64,000 bases of DNA from an uncultured Flavobacterium sp. (GCF_946220915.1 NZ_CAMIHH010000002.1:1-64000); one strand, 5' to 3'; numbered from the stretch's first letter, positions 42,251-52,313 are shown. Notes: generated from the letters alone by a model not told the origin. Numbers and translations: made by a program.

Positions 42251-42637
42251 ATAATTGGTGTTGTAAGGTTACAAATTTAATTAAAAGAATGAGATATCAT
42301 AGATTGTGAACCGAAAATTGATTCCGATTTTAATAATGAAAATAGTAATAGCGCAGGTATGAATGAATTTTTTACAACGAAACAAAATAAAAATTACATA
42401 TAGTATATTTATTTTAGTCTTTTAAGCCCTGTAAGCCTTGAATTGCCATTATTCGGCATTTACCACAGCAAAGGCATTATGCGTGCTATATAGCAGCGCA
42501 AAGGAGTGCCTGATGCAGGCTTTGCGCAATTGTAAGCCGTAAAAATAAACAGCTACATTTATAAAATATTTAGGAAGAAAATCGTTAAATAGCCATAACT
42601 TGCAGGGTGAAATTTACGAACGAAAATTCCTCATATA
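42251..42637. other. Gene-free region between E1 and porX
   Basis: About 390 bases with no credible reading frame. An exact -7 element TAAATTTG for the E1 gene lies on the minus strand at 42272-42279, 21 bases before its ATG. Near 42550-42558, TACATTTA is a possible -7 for the divergent porX gene. I see no repeat or terminator here. Confidence 0.5.
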
Positions 42638-44191
42638 ATGAATGAGATAAAGATACTCTGGGTAGATGACGAGATCGATATGCTGAAGCCCCACATCCTT
42701 TTCCTGGAAAAGAAAAATTATAAAGTTACAACCGCCAATAACGGCCAGGATGCACTGGACCTGTTTGATGGTGAGAACTTTGACATTGTTTTCCTTGATG
42801 AAAATATGCCCGGCCTGAGCGGACTGGAGGTACTTGGGATGATTAAAGAGCGAAAATCATCGGTGCCGGTAATCATGATCACCAAGAGCGAGGAAGAATA
42901 CATCATGGAAGATGCCATTGGCTCCAAGATAGCCGATTACCTTATTAAACCGGTAAACCCCAACCAGATATTGCTTTCGCTCAAAAAGAACCTGGACAAC
43001 TCGCGCCTGGTTTCGTCTAAAACAACACTGGATTACCAAAAGGAATTCCGAAAGATATCCATGGACATGGGTATGGTAAATTCCTGGGAAGACTGGATAG
43101 ATATGTACAAGCGCTTGATATACTGGGAACTGGAACTTGAAACCATTGAGGACCAGGCCATGGTAGAGATACTGGAATCGCAAAAGCTCGAGGCCAATTC
43201 ACAGTTTGGCAAATTCGTAGAGAAAAATTACGAAGACTGGTTTGACCCAAAAGCCGACAAGCCTGTGCTTTCGCACAATCTTTTCAGGGAACTTGTAGTG
43301 CCGGAAATACAAAAGAAGCAACCGATACTTTTTGTAGTGATAGATAACCTGCGCTACGACCAGTGGAAAGCTTTTGAGGGCGTTGTTTCCAACCATTACA
43401 AGATGGAGAAGGAAGCTGCATATTATGCTATATTGCCTACTGCGACACAGTACGCACGCAACGCCATCTTTTCGGGGCTTACACCGCTGGAAATGGAAAA
43501 GAAATTTCCACAGTACTGGAAAAATGATGTAGACGAAGGCGGTAAGAACCTGTATGAGGGCGAATTCCTTACCGAGCAGCTGAAGCGCCTCGGCCTGCAA
43601 AACCTTAAGCAGGAATATTATAAGATAACGAACTTTCGCGATGGGCAAAAGCTTGTGGATAATTTTAAAGGGCTAAAAGGCAACGACCTGACCACAATAG
43701 TGTATAACTTTGTCGACATGCTTTCGCATGCAAAGACAGAGATGGATGTGGTGAAAGAACTGGCCAGCAACGACAAGGCGTACCGTTCGCTTACGCTAAG
43801 CTGGTTCCGGAACTCGCCACTGCTCGAAATGATCCAGCAGGCACAGCAGATGGGCTTCAGGCTGATACTGACCACCGACCACGGCACCATCAATGTGAAG
43901 AACCCGAGCAAGGTAATAGGCGATAAGAACACCAGCCTCAACCTTCGCTACAAAACCGGGCGCAGCCTTACTTATGAGGACCGCGATGTATATGCCGTGA
44001 AGGACCCGAAGCGCATCCAGCTTCCGGCCATCAACATGAGCAGCTCATACATATTTGCAAAGAACGACCTGTTCCTGGCCTATGTGAATAATTATAACCA
44101 CTATGTAAGCTATTACCGCAACACCTACCAGCATGGCGGCATCTCGCTGGAGGAAATGGTTATACCGTTCCTTGTTTTCAACCCTAAATAA
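42638..44191 (+). CDS. porX: PorX, response regulator of type IX secretion
   Basis: The 517-residue protein has a receiver domain (Asp54 in VFLDENMPGLSG is the phosphorylation site) and a C-terminal PglZ/alkaline-phosphatase-like domain (about 210-515) with VVIDNLRYDQWKAFEG and LTTDHGTINV holding metal ligands. PorX regulates type IX secretion genes, with PorY and SigP, and the PglZ domain hydrolyses oligonucleotides in studied examples. It does not have an HTH. Its presence implies a T9SS elsewhere in the genome. tsaE follows after 14 bases. Confidence 0.95.
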   Translation: MNEIKILWVDDEIDMLKPHILFLEKKNYKVTTANNGQDALDLFDGENFDIVFLDENMPGLSGLEVLGMIKERKSSVPVIMITKSEEEYIMEDAIGSKIADYLIKPVNPNQILLSLKKNLDNSRLVSSKTTLDYQKEFRKISMDMGMVNSWEDWIDMYKRLIYWELELETIEDQAMVEILESQKLEANSQFGKFVEKNYEDWFDPKADKPVLSHNLFRELVVPEIQKKQPILFVVIDNLRYDQWKAFEGVVSNHYKMEKEAAYYAILPTATQYARNAIFSGLTPLEMEKKFPQYWKNDVDEGGKNLYEGEFLTEQLKRLGLQNLKQEYYKITNFRDGQKLVDNFKGLKGNDLTTIVYNFVDMLSHAKTEMDVVKELASNDKAYRSLTLSWFRNSPLLEMIQQAQQMGFRLILTTDHGTINVKNPSKVIGDKNTSLNLRYKTGRSLTYEDRDVYAVKDPKRIQLPAINMSSSYIFAKNDLFLAYVNNYNHYVSYYRNTYQHGGISLEEMVIPFLVFNPK

Positions 44192-44205
44192 TCGTCTGTA
44201 GGCAT

Positions 44206-44613
44206 ATGGAGATCACATTTTCCCTGGAGGAAATAGACAGCGCCGCAAAACAGGTGCTGGCGCAGAACATTAAGAGCATCATTACGTTTCACGCCACGAT
44301 GGGAGTAGGCAAGACCACCTTTATCAAGGCACTCTCAAAGCAGCTGGGTGTGCGGGAGATGACCTCGAGCCCAACATTTTCGTTGGTAAATGAATATGAA
44401 ACAGAAGATGGCAGGACGCTTTATCATTTTGACCTGTACCGGCTTAATAGCGAGGGCGAGGCTTATGACATGGGCATTGACGAATACTTTTATTCGGGCA
44501 ACCTTTGCTTTATAGAATGGCCCGAGAAAACGCCTAACCTCATACCGCTGGACCATACCTCTATAACCATGAAGCTGATGCCCGACGGCAGGAGGCACCT
44601 CACTGTAAAATAG
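44206..44613 (+). CDS. tsaE: tRNA threonylcarbamoyladenosine ATPase TsaE
   Basis: The 135-residue ATPase contains the Walker A motif GVGKTTFIKAL after TFHATM, SSPTFSLVNEYE and the Walker B like FIEWPEKTPNLIP. TsaE helps TsaB-TsaD place threonylcarbamoyl on A37 of ANN-decoding tRNAs. It lies 14 bases after porX and 53 bases before the alanine dehydrogenase gene, an order typical of Flavobacteriia. Confidence 0.95.
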   Translation: MEITFSLEEIDSAAKQVLAQNIKSIITFHATMGVGKTTFIKALSKQLGVREMTSSPTFSLVNEYETEDGRTLYHFDLYRLNSEGEAYDMGIDEYFYSGNLCFIEWPEKTPNLIPLDHTSITMKLMPDGRRHLTVK

Positions 44614-44666
44614 TTGCGGCCGTTCCATTTCTTTTTGTAAATTAGAGCCAAATATCCTACCTGACC

Positions 44667-45860
44667 ATGTCCTTAACACCTTTTACAAAGCAGCAGCTGC
44701 TTCCGCAGGAAGAAAAACTCGAAGTAGCCCGGGAAAAGAGCGAACTTTTTATCGGGATGCCAAAAGAAACCTCGTACCAGGAGCGTAGGATATGCCTTAC
44801 ACCCGATGCTGTAAATTCGCTTACGGCACACGGGCACCGGGTAATGATCGAGGCAGGTGCAGGGCTGAGCTCCAGCTTTAGCGACAGGGATTACAGCAAT
44901 GCTGGCGCGGAAATTACGCAGGACCCTAAAAAGGTGTTCGGCTGCCCGATGATATTAAAGGTCGAGCCGCCATCGGTGGCAGAAATTGAAATGATGAACC
45001 CAGAGACCATCATCATTTCGGCCATACAGCTAAAAACGCAGCGTAAGGAATATTTTGAGGCGCTTGCCTCAAAAAAGATCACTGCACTTGCCTTTGAGTT
45101 CATAAAAGACGAGGACGGATCTTACCCTGCAGTAAAATCATTGAGTGAAATCGCGGGAACGGCATCGGTGCTCATTGCCGCCGAACTGATGATCAACCAG
45201 AAGATAGGGAAGGGGCTGCTGCTGGGTAACATTACCGGCGTACCACCCACCGAGATCGTTATAATAGGCGCAGGCACAGTAGCCGAATTTGCAGCACGAA
45301 CTGCCCTTGGCCTGGGTGCCAGCGTAAAGGTGTTCGATAATTCCATTACCAAACTGCGCCGCCTGCAAAACACTCTTAATCACAGGATATTCACTTCAAC
45401 CATACAGGAAAAGTCGCTGCTTAAAGCCTTGATGCGGTGCGATGTAGCCATAGGGGCCATGCGTGGTAAGGACCGTACGCCCATAATAGTATCTGAAACC
45501 ATGGTGGAGCATATGAAAAAAGGCGCTGTTATCATTGATGTTTGCATTGATACAGGCGGCTGCTTTGAGACTTCGGAAGTCACTACCCATGAAAAACCGA
45601 CTTTCGTAAAGAATAATGTGATCCATTATTGCGTACCGAATATCCCGTCACGCTACTCTAAAACGGCATCGATGTCGATAAGTAATATAATTAGCCCATT
45701 CCTGTTGCAAATGGCAGATGACGGCGGCATTGAGAGCGCCATACGCTGCAATGCCGGACTTAAGAATGGTATTTATTATTACCATGGATTATTGACGAAC
45801 CGCTCGATAGCGGATTGGTTTTCGTTGTCTTATCGGGATATAAATTTGATTGTGTTTTAA
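44667..45860 (+). CDS. ald: Alanine dehydrogenase
   Basis: The 397-residue NAD(P)-dependent enzyme interconverts alanine and pyruvate plus ammonia. It shows an N-terminal substrate domain (MPKETSYQERRICLTPDAV, with Arg and Lys) and a Rossmann domain (VIIGAGTVAEFAARTALGLG). The early extension of about 30 residues before the MPKE segment is usual for the flavobacterial form. The C-terminus ends DINLIVF. Confidence 0.9.
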   Translation: MSLTPFTKQQLLPQEEKLEVAREKSELFIGMPKETSYQERRICLTPDAVNSLTAHGHRVMIEAGAGLSSSFSDRDYSNAGAEITQDPKKVFGCPMILKVEPPSVAEIEMMNPETIIISAIQLKTQRKEYFEALASKKITALAFEFIKDEDGSYPAVKSLSEIAGTASVLIAAELMINQKIGKGLLLGNITGVPPTEIVIIGAGTVAEFAARTALGLGASVKVFDNSITKLRRLQNTLNHRIFTSTIQEKSLLKALMRCDVAIGAMRGKDRTPIIVSETMVEHMKKGAVIIDVCIDTGGCFETSEVTTHEKPTFVKNNVIHYCVPNIPSRYSKTASMSISNIISPFLLQMADDGGIESAIRCNAGLKNGIYYYHGLLTNRSIADWFSLSYRDINLIVF

Positions 45861-45942
45861 ATTGGGTAGAAAATCTAAAATTTAAAATTGACTATGATGA
45901 GCGTTACCTATTTGATGATTTGATGGATTAATACATTCCACT

Positions 45943-46335
45943 TTAAATCACCCCCTTCACGCTCCCTGCGTCAATATCCCCATGCGAGGCATCATACACT
46001 GCCTTACCATCTTTTATGACCAGTAATTGCGGCGACTGGTGCATTACCCTAAAGCGTGCCGCAATTTCATTGGAAATGTCCCTATGCTGTAATAAATCGA
46101 GCAAATAAGGTTTTGCATTCTCATTTTCTATAGCATACTCCCTTTCAAAGCCATTTAACGCCATGCGGCTAATACCGCAACGTGTGCTGTGCTTAAAAAT
46201 GATCACAGGAACTTCAGCAGACTCTGAAATAATCTCATCCAATTGTTGCATGGATGTTAAATCATTCCATTTTACGCCGGAGGATGAATTACCTTTACTA
46301 TCTGTTTCTCCAAATAATTTATTGAAAAGCCCCAT
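45943..46335 (-). CDS. ytxJ: YtxJ-like bacillithiol system redox protein
   Basis: The 130-residue thioredoxin-fold protein has a single active-site Cys in FKHSTRCGISRMALNGFER, the C-G-I-S monothiol pattern of YtxJ (DUF2847). This group is proposed to act as a bacilliredoxin, removing bacillithiol from proteins. Some Bacteroidota make bacillithiol, so this fits. It faces clpB on the divergent side. Confidence 0.88.
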   Translation of the reverse strand: MGLFNKLFGETDSKGNSSSGVKWNDLTSMQQLDEIISESAEVPVIIFKHSTRCGISRMALNGFEREYAIENENAKPYLLDLLQHRDISNEIAARFRVMHQSPQLLVIKDGKAVYDASHGDIDAGSVKGVI

Positions 46336-46469
46336 ATTGACATGATTTAAGACATTTTGTCTGATTTATATAAGGTATTGTATAATATACAGAACAATTT
46401 GTCGGTTTTTTCTTTACGGAATATAAATTGAAAGTCATTTTATCAAATCAAAAATAAAGAATTTAAAAT

Positions 46470-49076
46470 ATGAACTTTGCCAATTTTACGATAAAATCAC
46501 AGGAAGCGATACAAAGGGCGCAGCAGATCGCCCAAAGCTTTGGCCACCAGCAGATAGAGAACGAGCACATCGTGAAGGCTATACTGGAGGTGGACGAGAA
46601 CGTAACGCCTTTCATTCTTAAAAAACTGAATGTTAACCTGCCTATTTTCCAACAGGTATTGGACAGGGTGATTGAAGGCTTCCCGAAAGTATCGGGAGGT
46701 GACATGGGCCTTTCGCGTGAAGCGGGCACGGCACTAAATGAAGCCTCGAACATTGCCCGCAAAATGAACGACGAGTTTGTTTCCATTGAGCATTTGCTGC
46801 TTGCCATCTTTGCCTCAAAAAGCAAGGTAGCCCAGGTACTTAAAGATCAGGGTGTAACCGAAAAAGCCTTTAAAGCTGCCATAGACGAGCTGCGCAAAGG
46901 CGAGCGGGTTACCTCGGCCAGTGCGGAAGAAACGTACAATTCCCTGAACAAATATGCCAAGAACCTCAACCAACTTGCCAATGACGGCAAGCTGGACCCG
47001 GTAATAGGCCGTGATGAGGAGATACGCCGTGTATTACAAATACTTTCCCGGCGTACCAAGAACAACCCCATGCTTGTGGGTGAGCCGGGTGTGGGTAAGA
47101 CCGCCATTGCCGAAGGCCTGGCCCACCGCATTATCCAGGGTGACGTACCGGAGAACCTGAAAAACAAGGTGGTTTATTCGCTCGACATGGGCGCGCTGAT
47201 TGCCGGTGCCAAATACAAAGGTGAATTTGAGGAACGCCTCAAATCGGTGGTAAAGGAAGTGACTTCGGCAGAAGGTGACATTGTACTTTTTATCGATGAG
47301 ATCCATACGCTGGTAGGGGCCGGTGGGGGCGAGGGCGCCATGGATGCCGCCAACATACTCAAGCCTGCCCTTGCCCGTGGCGAATTGCGTGCCATAGGTG
47401 CCACTACGCTTGACGAGTACCAAAAATATTTTGAGAAAGATAAAGCCCTTGAACGCCGTTTCCAGAAGGTAATGGTGGATGAGCCGGATACAGAAAGCGC
47501 CATATCTATACTGCGTGGTATCAAGGAAAAATATGAGACCCACCACCAGGTGCGCATTAAGGATGATGCCATCATTGCGGCGGTCGAGCTTTCGCAGCGC
47601 TACATTACCAACCGCTTCCTTCCGGATAAGGCCATCGACCTTATGGACGAAGCGGCTTCGAAGCTCCGGATGGAGATCAATTCAAAGCCTGAAGAACTGG
47701 ATGTACTGGACCGGAAGATAATGCAGCTTGAAATTGAGATTGAGGCCATAAAGCGCGAGAACGATGAGCCGAAGCTGAAATCGCTCGGCCTGGAGCTTGC
47801 CAACATGAAGGAGGAGCGCAATGAGATTTATGCACGCTGGAAAAGTGAAAAGGATGTAGTGGATAACATACAGGCGGCCAAGACCGAAATTGAGAACTTC
47901 AAGGCCGAAGCCGAAAAAGCCGAACGTGAAGGCAATTATGGCAAAGTAGCAGAGCTGCGTTATGGTAAAATTAAGGAGGCGCAGGACAAGCTGGATGGCC
48001 TTGAAAACCAGCTGGCAGAGAGCCACAAGGGGCAAAGCCTTATAAAAGAGGAAGTAACCCATGAAGACATTGCCGAGGTGGTAGCCAAATGGACTGGCAT
48101 ACCGGTAACCAAAATGCTGCAAAGCGAGCGTGAAAAACTCCTGAACCTGGAGGGCGAACTGCACCGCCGTGTAGTAGGGCAGGAAGAAGCTATAGAAGCT
48201 GTAAGCGATGCCGTGCGCAGGAGCCGTGCAGGGCTTCAGGATCAGAAGAAACCAATAGGATCATTCCTGTTCCTGGGTACAACGGGTGTCGGAAAAACTG
48301 AATTGGCAAAGGCCCTGGCCTCCTACCTGTTTGATGATGAAAACGCCATGACACGAATTGACATGAGCGAGTACCAGGAACGGCATAGCGTGAGTCGGTT
48401 GGTAGGTGCGCCTCCGGGATATGTGGGCTATGATGAGGGCGGGCAGCTGACGGAAGCCGTTCGCAGGAAGCCGTACTCTGTAGTGCTTCTGGACGAGATT
48501 GAGAAGGCACACCCCGACACCTTCAATATTTTATTGCAGGTGCTGGATGAGGGCAGGCTGACCGACAATAAAGGCCGTGTAGCCGATTTTAAGAACTCGA
48601 TCATCATCATGACTTCTAACATGGGAAGCGGCATCATACAGGAGAAATTCGAAAACCTGAAGGGCAATGTGGAGAGCGCCATTGAAGCAGCCAAAACCGA
48701 GGTGCTGGGCCTGCTCAGGCAAACGGTGCGCCCCGAGTTCATTAACAGGATCGATGACATTGTGATGTTTACGCCGCTGAGCAGCAATAACATCAGGGAA
48801 ATCGTTGGGCTACAGCTTAAGTCGGTAACCAGGTTGCTCGCAAAGCAAAACATTACGCTGGACGCCACACCCGAAGCCATCGATTACCTGTCGCAAAAAG
48901 GCTATGACCCAGATTTTGGTGCAAGGCCTGTAAAAAGGGTAATACAAAAAGATGTAATGAACGAGCTTTCCAAGCAGATATTGGGCGGAAAAATAGCAAC
49001 CGACAGCATAATATTGCTTGACAGCTTTGACGGACAGCTTGTGTTTCGTAACCAGAATGACGTGATCAAGAGTTAA
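46470..49076 (+). CDS. clpB: ATP-dependent chaperone ClpB
   Basis: The 868-residue disaggregase has the N-domain (residues 1-145), NBD1 with Walker A GEPGVGKTAIAEGLA near residue 208, a long coiled-coil middle domain (about 405-530), and NBD2 with Walker A GTTGVGKTELAKALA near residue 605 and Arg fingers. It works with DnaK to rescue aggregates. No CIRCE-type palindrome is seen upstream. It ends in a strong terminator. Confidence 0.97.
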   Translation: MNFANFTIKSQEAIQRAQQIAQSFGHQQIENEHIVKAILEVDENVTPFILKKLNVNLPIFQQVLDRVIEGFPKVSGGDMGLSREAGTALNEASNIARKMNDEFVSIEHLLLAIFASKSKVAQVLKDQGVTEKAFKAAIDELRKGERVTSASAEETYNSLNKYAKNLNQLANDGKLDPVIGRDEEIRRVLQILSRRTKNNPMLVGEPGVGKTAIAEGLAHRIIQGDVPENLKNKVVYSLDMGALIAGAKYKGEFEERLKSVVKEVTSAEGDIVLFIDEIHTLVGAGGGEGAMDAANILKPALARGELRAIGATTLDEYQKYFEKDKALERRFQKVMVDEPDTESAISILRGIKEKYETHHQVRIKDDAIIAAVELSQRYITNRFLPDKAIDLMDEAASKLRMEINSKPEELDVLDRKIMQLEIEIEAIKRENDEPKLKSLGLELANMKEERNEIYARWKSEKDVVDNIQAAKTEIENFKAEAEKAEREGNYGKVAELRYGKIKEAQDKLDGLENQLAESHKGQSLIKEEVTHEDIAEVVAKWTGIPVTKMLQSEREKLLNLEGELHRRVVGQEEAIEAVSDAVRRSRAGLQDQKKPIGSFLFLGTTGVGKTELAKALASYLFDDENAMTRIDMSEYQERHSVSRLVGAPPGYVGYDEGGQLTEAVRRKPYSVVLLDEIEKAHPDTFNILLQVLDEGRLTDNKGRVADFKNSIIIMTSNMGSGIIQEKFENLKGNVESAIEAAKTEVLGLLRQTVRPEFINRIDDIVMFTPLSSNNIREIVGLQLKSVTRLLAKQNITLDATPEAIDYLSQKGYDPDFGARPVKRVIQKDVMNELSKQILGGKIATDSIILLDSFDGQLVFRNQNDVIKS

Positions 49077-49093
49077 CATTAAATGTGAAAATG

Positions 49094-49127
49094 AAAAACG
49101 GATGGTTGAGGCCATCCGTTTTTTTTT
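49094..49127. terminator. clpB terminator
   Basis: Arms AAAAACGGATGG (49094-49105) and CCATCCGTTTTT (49112 onward) over a 6-base loop, with T on the right and A on the left, so it may serve the convergent outer membrane gene as well. Confidence 0.92.
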
Positions 49128-49141
49128 GGTAGTATTGTAAA

Positions 49142-49765
49142 TTACAACATGAAATTTATCCCGATGTTAAATGCGCTTCTGGAATTGAGCACAGGGTCAA
49201 AACCATAGCTCTCTTTGAAAATATCGATGACCCCGGCCTGTTCCTGGTATTCGACAAATATTTTCACGTAGTTATTTACGGGTATTTTTACGCCTATGCC
49301 CACCGCGAGGCCCGCATCAACATTATTGTGCGATTCTTTAAGGTCCATGTCAAACCTGGTGTCTTTTGCATCTAACAGAAAGCCTACATAGGGGCCAAAA
49401 TTGAGGTACCAGTTCCGTTTGGCCCCAAAATGCCAGTTGGCCATAACCGGGATGGTAAGGTAGTCCATGTTGATGTTGGTTTCTACGGAATAGCCGGTGT
49501 TGGTATCGACAAGCAGGCCATTGTCCCAGCCCTTCCTGTCGTACATCAGCATAGCCTTGATGCCCCACCTGTCCGAAAAGTAATATTCAGCCGAACCATT
49601 GAAGTTAAAGCTGGCATTTGTGTCGGGGTTGCCGTAAAAGTCGGTACTGCTTACTGTAGAGAGGTTGAGCCCGGTTCCTAAGCCAAATTCAACATTGCCT
49701 TTTGATTGTGCATTAACTCCGGCAACACCTGCCATGGAAAGCAGGATAAAAATAATTTTTTTCAT
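49142..49765 (-). CDS. Outer membrane beta-barrel protein (PorT-like)
   Basis: The 207-residue protein has a signal peptide (about residues 1-20, ending AGVNAQ) and alternating beta-strands with GNVEFGLGTGLNLSTVS, LTIPVMANWHFGAKRNWYLN and VKIFVEYQEQAG, as in the outer membrane beta-barrel_2/PorT group. ATG 49765 was chosen as the signal peptide start. Role unknown. Confidence 0.83.
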   Translation of the reverse strand: MKKIIFILLSMAGVAGVNAQSKGNVEFGLGTGLNLSTVSSTDFYGNPDTNASFNFNGSAEYYFSDRWGIKAMLMYDRKGWDNGLLVDTNTGYSVETNINMDYLTIPVMANWHFGAKRNWYLNFGPYVGFLLDAKDTRFDMDLKESHNNVDAGLAVGIGVKIPVNNYVKIFVEYQEQAGVIDIFKESYGFDPVLNSRSAFNIGINFML

Positions 49766-49831
49766 GTATTTGCTTTTCAGGAAATCATAACAAAATGCAT
49801 GCCACCACAATAGTGCAAATGCCTTACCGTA

Positions 49832-50965
49832 TTATACTGACTTCAGGGCATCAATAAGCTGTTCGATATCTTCCCTGGTAGAAGTGTGGCTCAGTGATAT
49901 GCGAAGCGACGGCCTTTCGACATCCTCAGCAGGCAGAAGTTCCTTTAGTACATGCGACGGCTTAATGCTGCCCGACTGGCAGGCGCTGCCCCTTGATACG
50001 GCAACTCCCTTCATGTCCAGGTGAAACAGTATCATCGACGTTTTATCAGCAGTGAATGGCATGAGTATATTAGCAATGTTATAAAACAATTCGCTATTCG
50101 CCGAAAGGCCATTTACTTTATAACCGGGAAAATTCACTTCCAACAGCTTTAAAAGATACTGCTTTAAAGATGTGACATGCTCCCTTCCTGCCTCAAGGTG
50201 CTGGCAGGACAGTTGCAGTGCCTTTGCCATTCCGGCAACCTGGTGAATAGCTTCGGTGCCTGCGCGAAAGCCTTTTTCCTGCTCTCCGCCAAAGATGATT
50301 GGCTGTAGTGCAGTATTTTTACGTACAAATGCAAATCCGGCACCTTTTGGCCCATGGAACTTATGTGCACTTGCAGTAAGGAAATCTACGGAGAGGTCTT
50401 TCAGGTCTATTTTCACTTTTCCGACTGACTGCACCGCATCGGTATGGAACAGTGCCCCTGCCTGTTTGCAGATGCGGCCCGCCCTTTCAATATCAAGTAT
50501 GCCTCCTGTTTCATTGTTTACGTGCATGAGGCTTACCAGTGTCGGCACATTGTCCGAGAGGAGTTTTACAAGATGTGTAAGGTCGGCAGCGCCATTTGGC
50601 AAAAGGTTTACATAATCTACTGTAATTCCATATTCTGCCCCTACAGCCTGTACTGTGTTTAAAACCGAATGGTGCTCGGCCCGGCTGCTGATGATGCGCT
50701 GCACTTTAAGATCCTTTGCCGCGCTGCGGATGATCCAGTTATTGGCCTCGGTGCCGCAGGAGGTAAAGATAATTTCCCTTGCTTCGGCACCAACTAAGGC
50801 TGCTATGGTTTTGCGCGCCGTTTCCAGTACATTTTTAGCGTTGCGTCCCGTAGCATGCGTAGAGGAGGGATTGCCATAATTTTCAGCCATTACGCGTACC
50901 ATTTCGGCAATCACTTCAGGGTGCATGGCTGTGGTAGATGCGTTGTCAAGATATGCTTTGTTCAT
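49832..50965 (-). CDS. Cysteine desulfurase (IscS/NifS-like)
   Basis: The 377-residue PLP enzyme removes sulfur from cysteine as an enzyme persulfide for Fe-S or tRNA thiolation. It has DNASTTAMHPEV at the start, the PLP lysine in SAHKFHGPKGAGF, and the active-site Cys in SRGSACQSGSIKPSHV. No isc/suf genes are adjacent, so this may be a general sulfur donor. Confidence 0.93.
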   Translation of the reverse strand: MNKAYLDNASTTAMHPEVIAEMVRVMAENYGNPSSTHATGRNAKNVLETARKTIAALVGAEAREIIFTSCGTEANNWIIRSAAKDLKVQRIISSRAEHHSVLNTVQAVGAEYGITVDYVNLLPNGAADLTHLVKLLSDNVPTLVSLMHVNNETGGILDIERAGRICKQAGALFHTDAVQSVGKVKIDLKDLSVDFLTASAHKFHGPKGAGFAFVRKNTALQPIIFGGEQEKGFRAGTEAIHQVAGMAKALQLSCQHLEAGREHVTSLKQYLLKLLEVNFPGYKVNGLSANSELFYNIANILMPFTADKTSMILFHLDMKGVAVSRGSACQSGSIKPSHVLKELLPAEDVERPSLRISLSHTSTREDIEQLIDALKSV

Positions 50966-51125
50966 GCCGTAAAATTACGGAAATTTAAAATGCCTTGTCT
51001 TTTAAGGGAGGATAATAGTAACATAATTAAGCCACTGAATAAAATAAAAATCCCCTGCGCAATGCAGGCAGGAATTAAGGCTGCCTCATGACATTTGATT
51101 TGCAGCGTTACTGCAATAGCGTGTT

Positions 51126-51266
51126 TTAAACGAAAAGCGGATGGTCCTCTTCATCGTAAATATCATACTCAACACCTTCTTCAAGTTCTGCTTCGGTTAC
51201 ATATCCAACTAACTTCACTAAACCGAATCCGGCCAACACTGCGAGTAAAAATTTAAGCATTTTCAT
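51126..51266 (-). CDS. Short acidic protein with N-terminal membrane segment
   Basis: A 46-residue reading frame starts at ATG 51266. It has a hydrophobic segment (about residues 4-20, KFLLAVLAGFGLVKLVG) and an acidic tail ending EEDHPLFV. No family is recognised. The orderly composition and clean ATG suggest a real small gene, perhaps a single-pass membrane peptide. It sits between the desulfurase and crcB genes on the same strand. Confidence 0.5.
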   Translation of the reverse strand: MKMLKFLLAVLAGFGLVKLVGYVTEAELEEGVEYDIYDEEDHPLFV

Positions 51267-51431
51267 GGGTGTATATTTTAAAAGGTTGTCATTCTTGGTG
51301 ATTATTTAATTTTCACCCGTTTCATGATGTAAATATACAACGCAGGCTGCTCTATAGCCTTCTTAATTAGTAAAAATTTAATACTTAAAGGTTTGTTTTG
51401 CAGTGAAAAGGGAATTTCGTGTAATGAAAAT

Positions 51432-51809
51432 TCAGACCCACCTTCCCAGCAGTATGCCAAGCCAGACAAATGCCAGTCCGGCGAGCACGCTTGCTGCAAT
51501 ATAAGCAAATGCGATAAGGCTTTGGCCGCTGCCTATGAGCGAGGTATTTTCGTAGGCGAATGCCGAATAAGTGGTATACCCGCCGCAAAACCCCGTAACG
51601 AAAAGCAGCCTGAAATTCTCATTGACTCCCGGCTGCTTTTCAATTAAGCCCATAAGCATCCCGATAACCAGGCATCCCAGCATATTAATGAGGAAGGTTG
51701 CAAGGGGAAAGGCTTTTTGCCAGTATTTGGCAATCAGCGTTGCCGAAAGGTAGCGCAGTATGCTCCCGATCGCCCCGCCCAGGCCAACAAGCAGTATTGA
51801 TTTTATCAT
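51432..51809 (-). CDS. crcB: Fluoride channel CrcB/Fluc
   Basis: The 125-residue protein has four membrane segments and the family motifs LVGLGGAIGSILRYLS, FLINMLGCLVIG and FVTGFCGGYTTYSAF. Dual-topology dimers export fluoride. The immediate 37-base upstream gap is too short for a fluoride riboswitch of known type. A VOC gene lies upstream on the same strand. Confidence 0.93.
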   Translation of the reverse strand: MIKSILLVGLGGAIGSILRYLSATLIAKYWQKAFPLATFLINMLGCLVIGMLMGLIEKQPGVNENFRLLFVTGFCGGYTTYSAFAYENTSLIGSGQSLIAFAYIAASVLAGLAFVWLGILLGRWV

Positions 51810-51846
51810 AAATATTTTGCCATCGTTATATTGTTCGTTTGGCTTG

Positions 51847-52215
51847 TTAGCCTGGCAGCGTGAACTCAGGATTGTAAATAAGCCCTATTATGTTGCCCCA
51901 TTCATCTTTTACTGATGCTACCATGATCTCGCCGCCCACATTTTGCGGGGCTTCATGCTCTGTAGCGCCCAGGCTGAGGAAGCGTTTGTATTCGCTTTCA
52001 ATATTTTCTACGCCCCAGTACGTTACCACATTATCGCCTGCCACTGCCTCATCGGGCTGTAAGCCAAGTTCATAACCCGCAATATTGAAACCTGCATAAA
52101 ATGGCTCGTCAAAATACGGTTCGGTTTTAAAGGCTTCAGCATACCATGCCTTTGCTTTATCCATGTTACCCACTTTGTATATTACAGTTCTCAGGCCAAG
52201 GACCGGTGTTTTCAT
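51847..52215 (-). CDS. VOC family protein
   Basis: The 122-residue protein has the VOC fold with VIYKVGNMDKAKAWYAEAFK and VKDEWGNIIGLIYNPEF. It lacks some metal-ligand positions of glyoxalase I, so it may be a non-enzymatic or divergent member. Its substrate is unknown. It is transcribed away from the ter cluster. Confidence 0.85.
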   Translation of the reverse strand: MKTPVLGLRTVIYKVGNMDKAKAWYAEAFKTEPYFDEPFYAGFNIAGYELGLQPDEAVAGDNVVTYWGVENIESEYKRFLSLGATEHEAPQNVGGEIMVASVKDEWGNIIGLIYNPEFTLPG

Positions 52216-52285
52216 TTTGCTGTATTTTAGATTACCGTAAAGTTAAATTATTTGGCTTAATGCCTGCAAAACGTATTTTAAATTG

Positions 52286-52313
52286 TTGTAAAAAGATTAA
52301 ATTTTTATATTTA
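52286..52313 (+). promoter_or_regulatory. Candidate promoter of the ter cluster
   Basis: TTG (52286-52288), a 17-base spacer and TATATTTA (52306-52313) fit the flavobacterial promoter rule with one mismatch at -7. The start codon of the first ter gene is 33 bases further on. Confidence 0.4.

Noticed and set aside
46336..46469. CIRCE or other heat-shock operator before clpB
   Set aside because: No TTAGCACTC-type inverted repeat and no clear HSP promoter was seen.
51810..51846. Fluoride riboswitch before crcB
   Set aside because: The gap to the VOC gene is only 37 bases, too short for the crcB motif RNA.
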